Virus record (IMG/VR): IMGVR_UViG_3300033571_009374
Span: 1 to 38,187 of that record
Length of the DNA: 38,187 nucleotides
From: a virus
Strand: one strand, 5' to 3'
The notes under the pieces were generated by a model. The model saw only the letters and a program-made list of their open reading frames with translations, had not been told where the DNA came from and did no database searches. Position numbers and translations under genes: made by a program. How positions within the stretch are numbered: the first letter of the stretch is position 1; each line of letters begins with the position of its first letter. Positions 38,118 through 38,187 of this stretch are shown here, one piece after another.

Positions 38118-38187
38118 TGGGTGTAAGACACCCCCTCCCCCTAGGGCCCGCCAATATGTGTGTATCGAGGCCCTAGGCCCACAGCCA
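38101..38187. repeat. Right copy of 87-bp terminal direct repeat
   Basis: Exact copy of 1-87, including the G-rich units and both GC-rich hairpins. It supports a circular map of 38,100 bp, so the gene-free region continues from here into 88-207. Confidence 0.95.

Noticed and set aside
1-38187. Temperate lifestyle
   Set aside because: No integrase, excisionase, CI/Cro-like repressor or attachment site was seen; the operator-like palindrome alone is not enough.

Overview
This window is a complete or near-complete genome of a tailed phage. The first 87 bases (1-87) and the last 87 (38101-38187) are identical, so the contig closes into a circle of 38,100 bp; the exact overlap looks like an assembler's circular join. 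The virion genes match the P22-type short-tailed (podovirus) plan: terminase, P22-type portal, scaffold, P22-type coat, gp4-like and gp10-like tail factors, and gp7-like ejection proteins. The host is most likely a Gram-negative bacterium: ribosome sites are AGGAGG-like, promoters are sigma70-like, DnaA boxes fit the TTATCCACA consensus, and there is a GH108-type lysozyme. The sequence cannot name the host further. I see no integrase, repressor, RNA polymerase, tRNA or CRISPR, so a lytic phage relying on host RNA polymerase is the simplest reading.

Layout. (1) 208-24798, all rightward: packaging (TerS, TerL), a phage GroES and the portal; then a 7.5-kb fibre/adhesin cassette (4864-12381) that includes a GQSNM-type carbohydrate esterase fused to FN3 domains; then scaffold, coat, tail factors, a second fibre, three ejection proteins and a lysis group (small membrane protein, DUF1353, GH108 lysozyme). 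(2) 24930-31280, leftward: replication genes in the transcription order Cas4-like DUF2800 nuclease, a possible ssDNA-binding protein, family A DNA polymerase, primase-helicase, closed by a strong leftward terminator at 24848-24887. (3) 31408-33673, rightward from a divergent promoter region: VRR-NUC nuclease, an unknown protein, an SNF2-like SF2 helicase and another small protein. (4) 33686-37238, leftward: a tight operon of small accessory genes of unknown role. (5) 37239-38100 joined to 1-207, about 1.1 kb without convincing genes: a near-consensus promoter with a palindromic operator-like site, a candidate structured non-coding RNA with its own terminator, an AT-rich segment with two perfect DnaA boxes (candidate replication origin), G-rich and C-rich heptamer repeats, hairpins, and the TerS promoter.

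The most unusual content is in regions 4 and 5. Region 4 holds two pairs of adjacent paralogous proteins written almost entirely from microsatellite DNA. One pair has a conserved N-terminal segment followed by about 30 cysteines at exact three-residue spacing (Cys-Asn-x repeats from a 9-bp unit). The other has serine at nearly every second residue (from a 6-bp unit). Both pairs have good ribosome sites and sit in the operon with one-base gaps or ATGA overlaps, which suggests they are really translated. Region 5 may encode a roughly 370-nt structured RNA in which one 3' segment can pair with either of two upstream segments. All functional statements rest on motifs read by eye; no database search was run.
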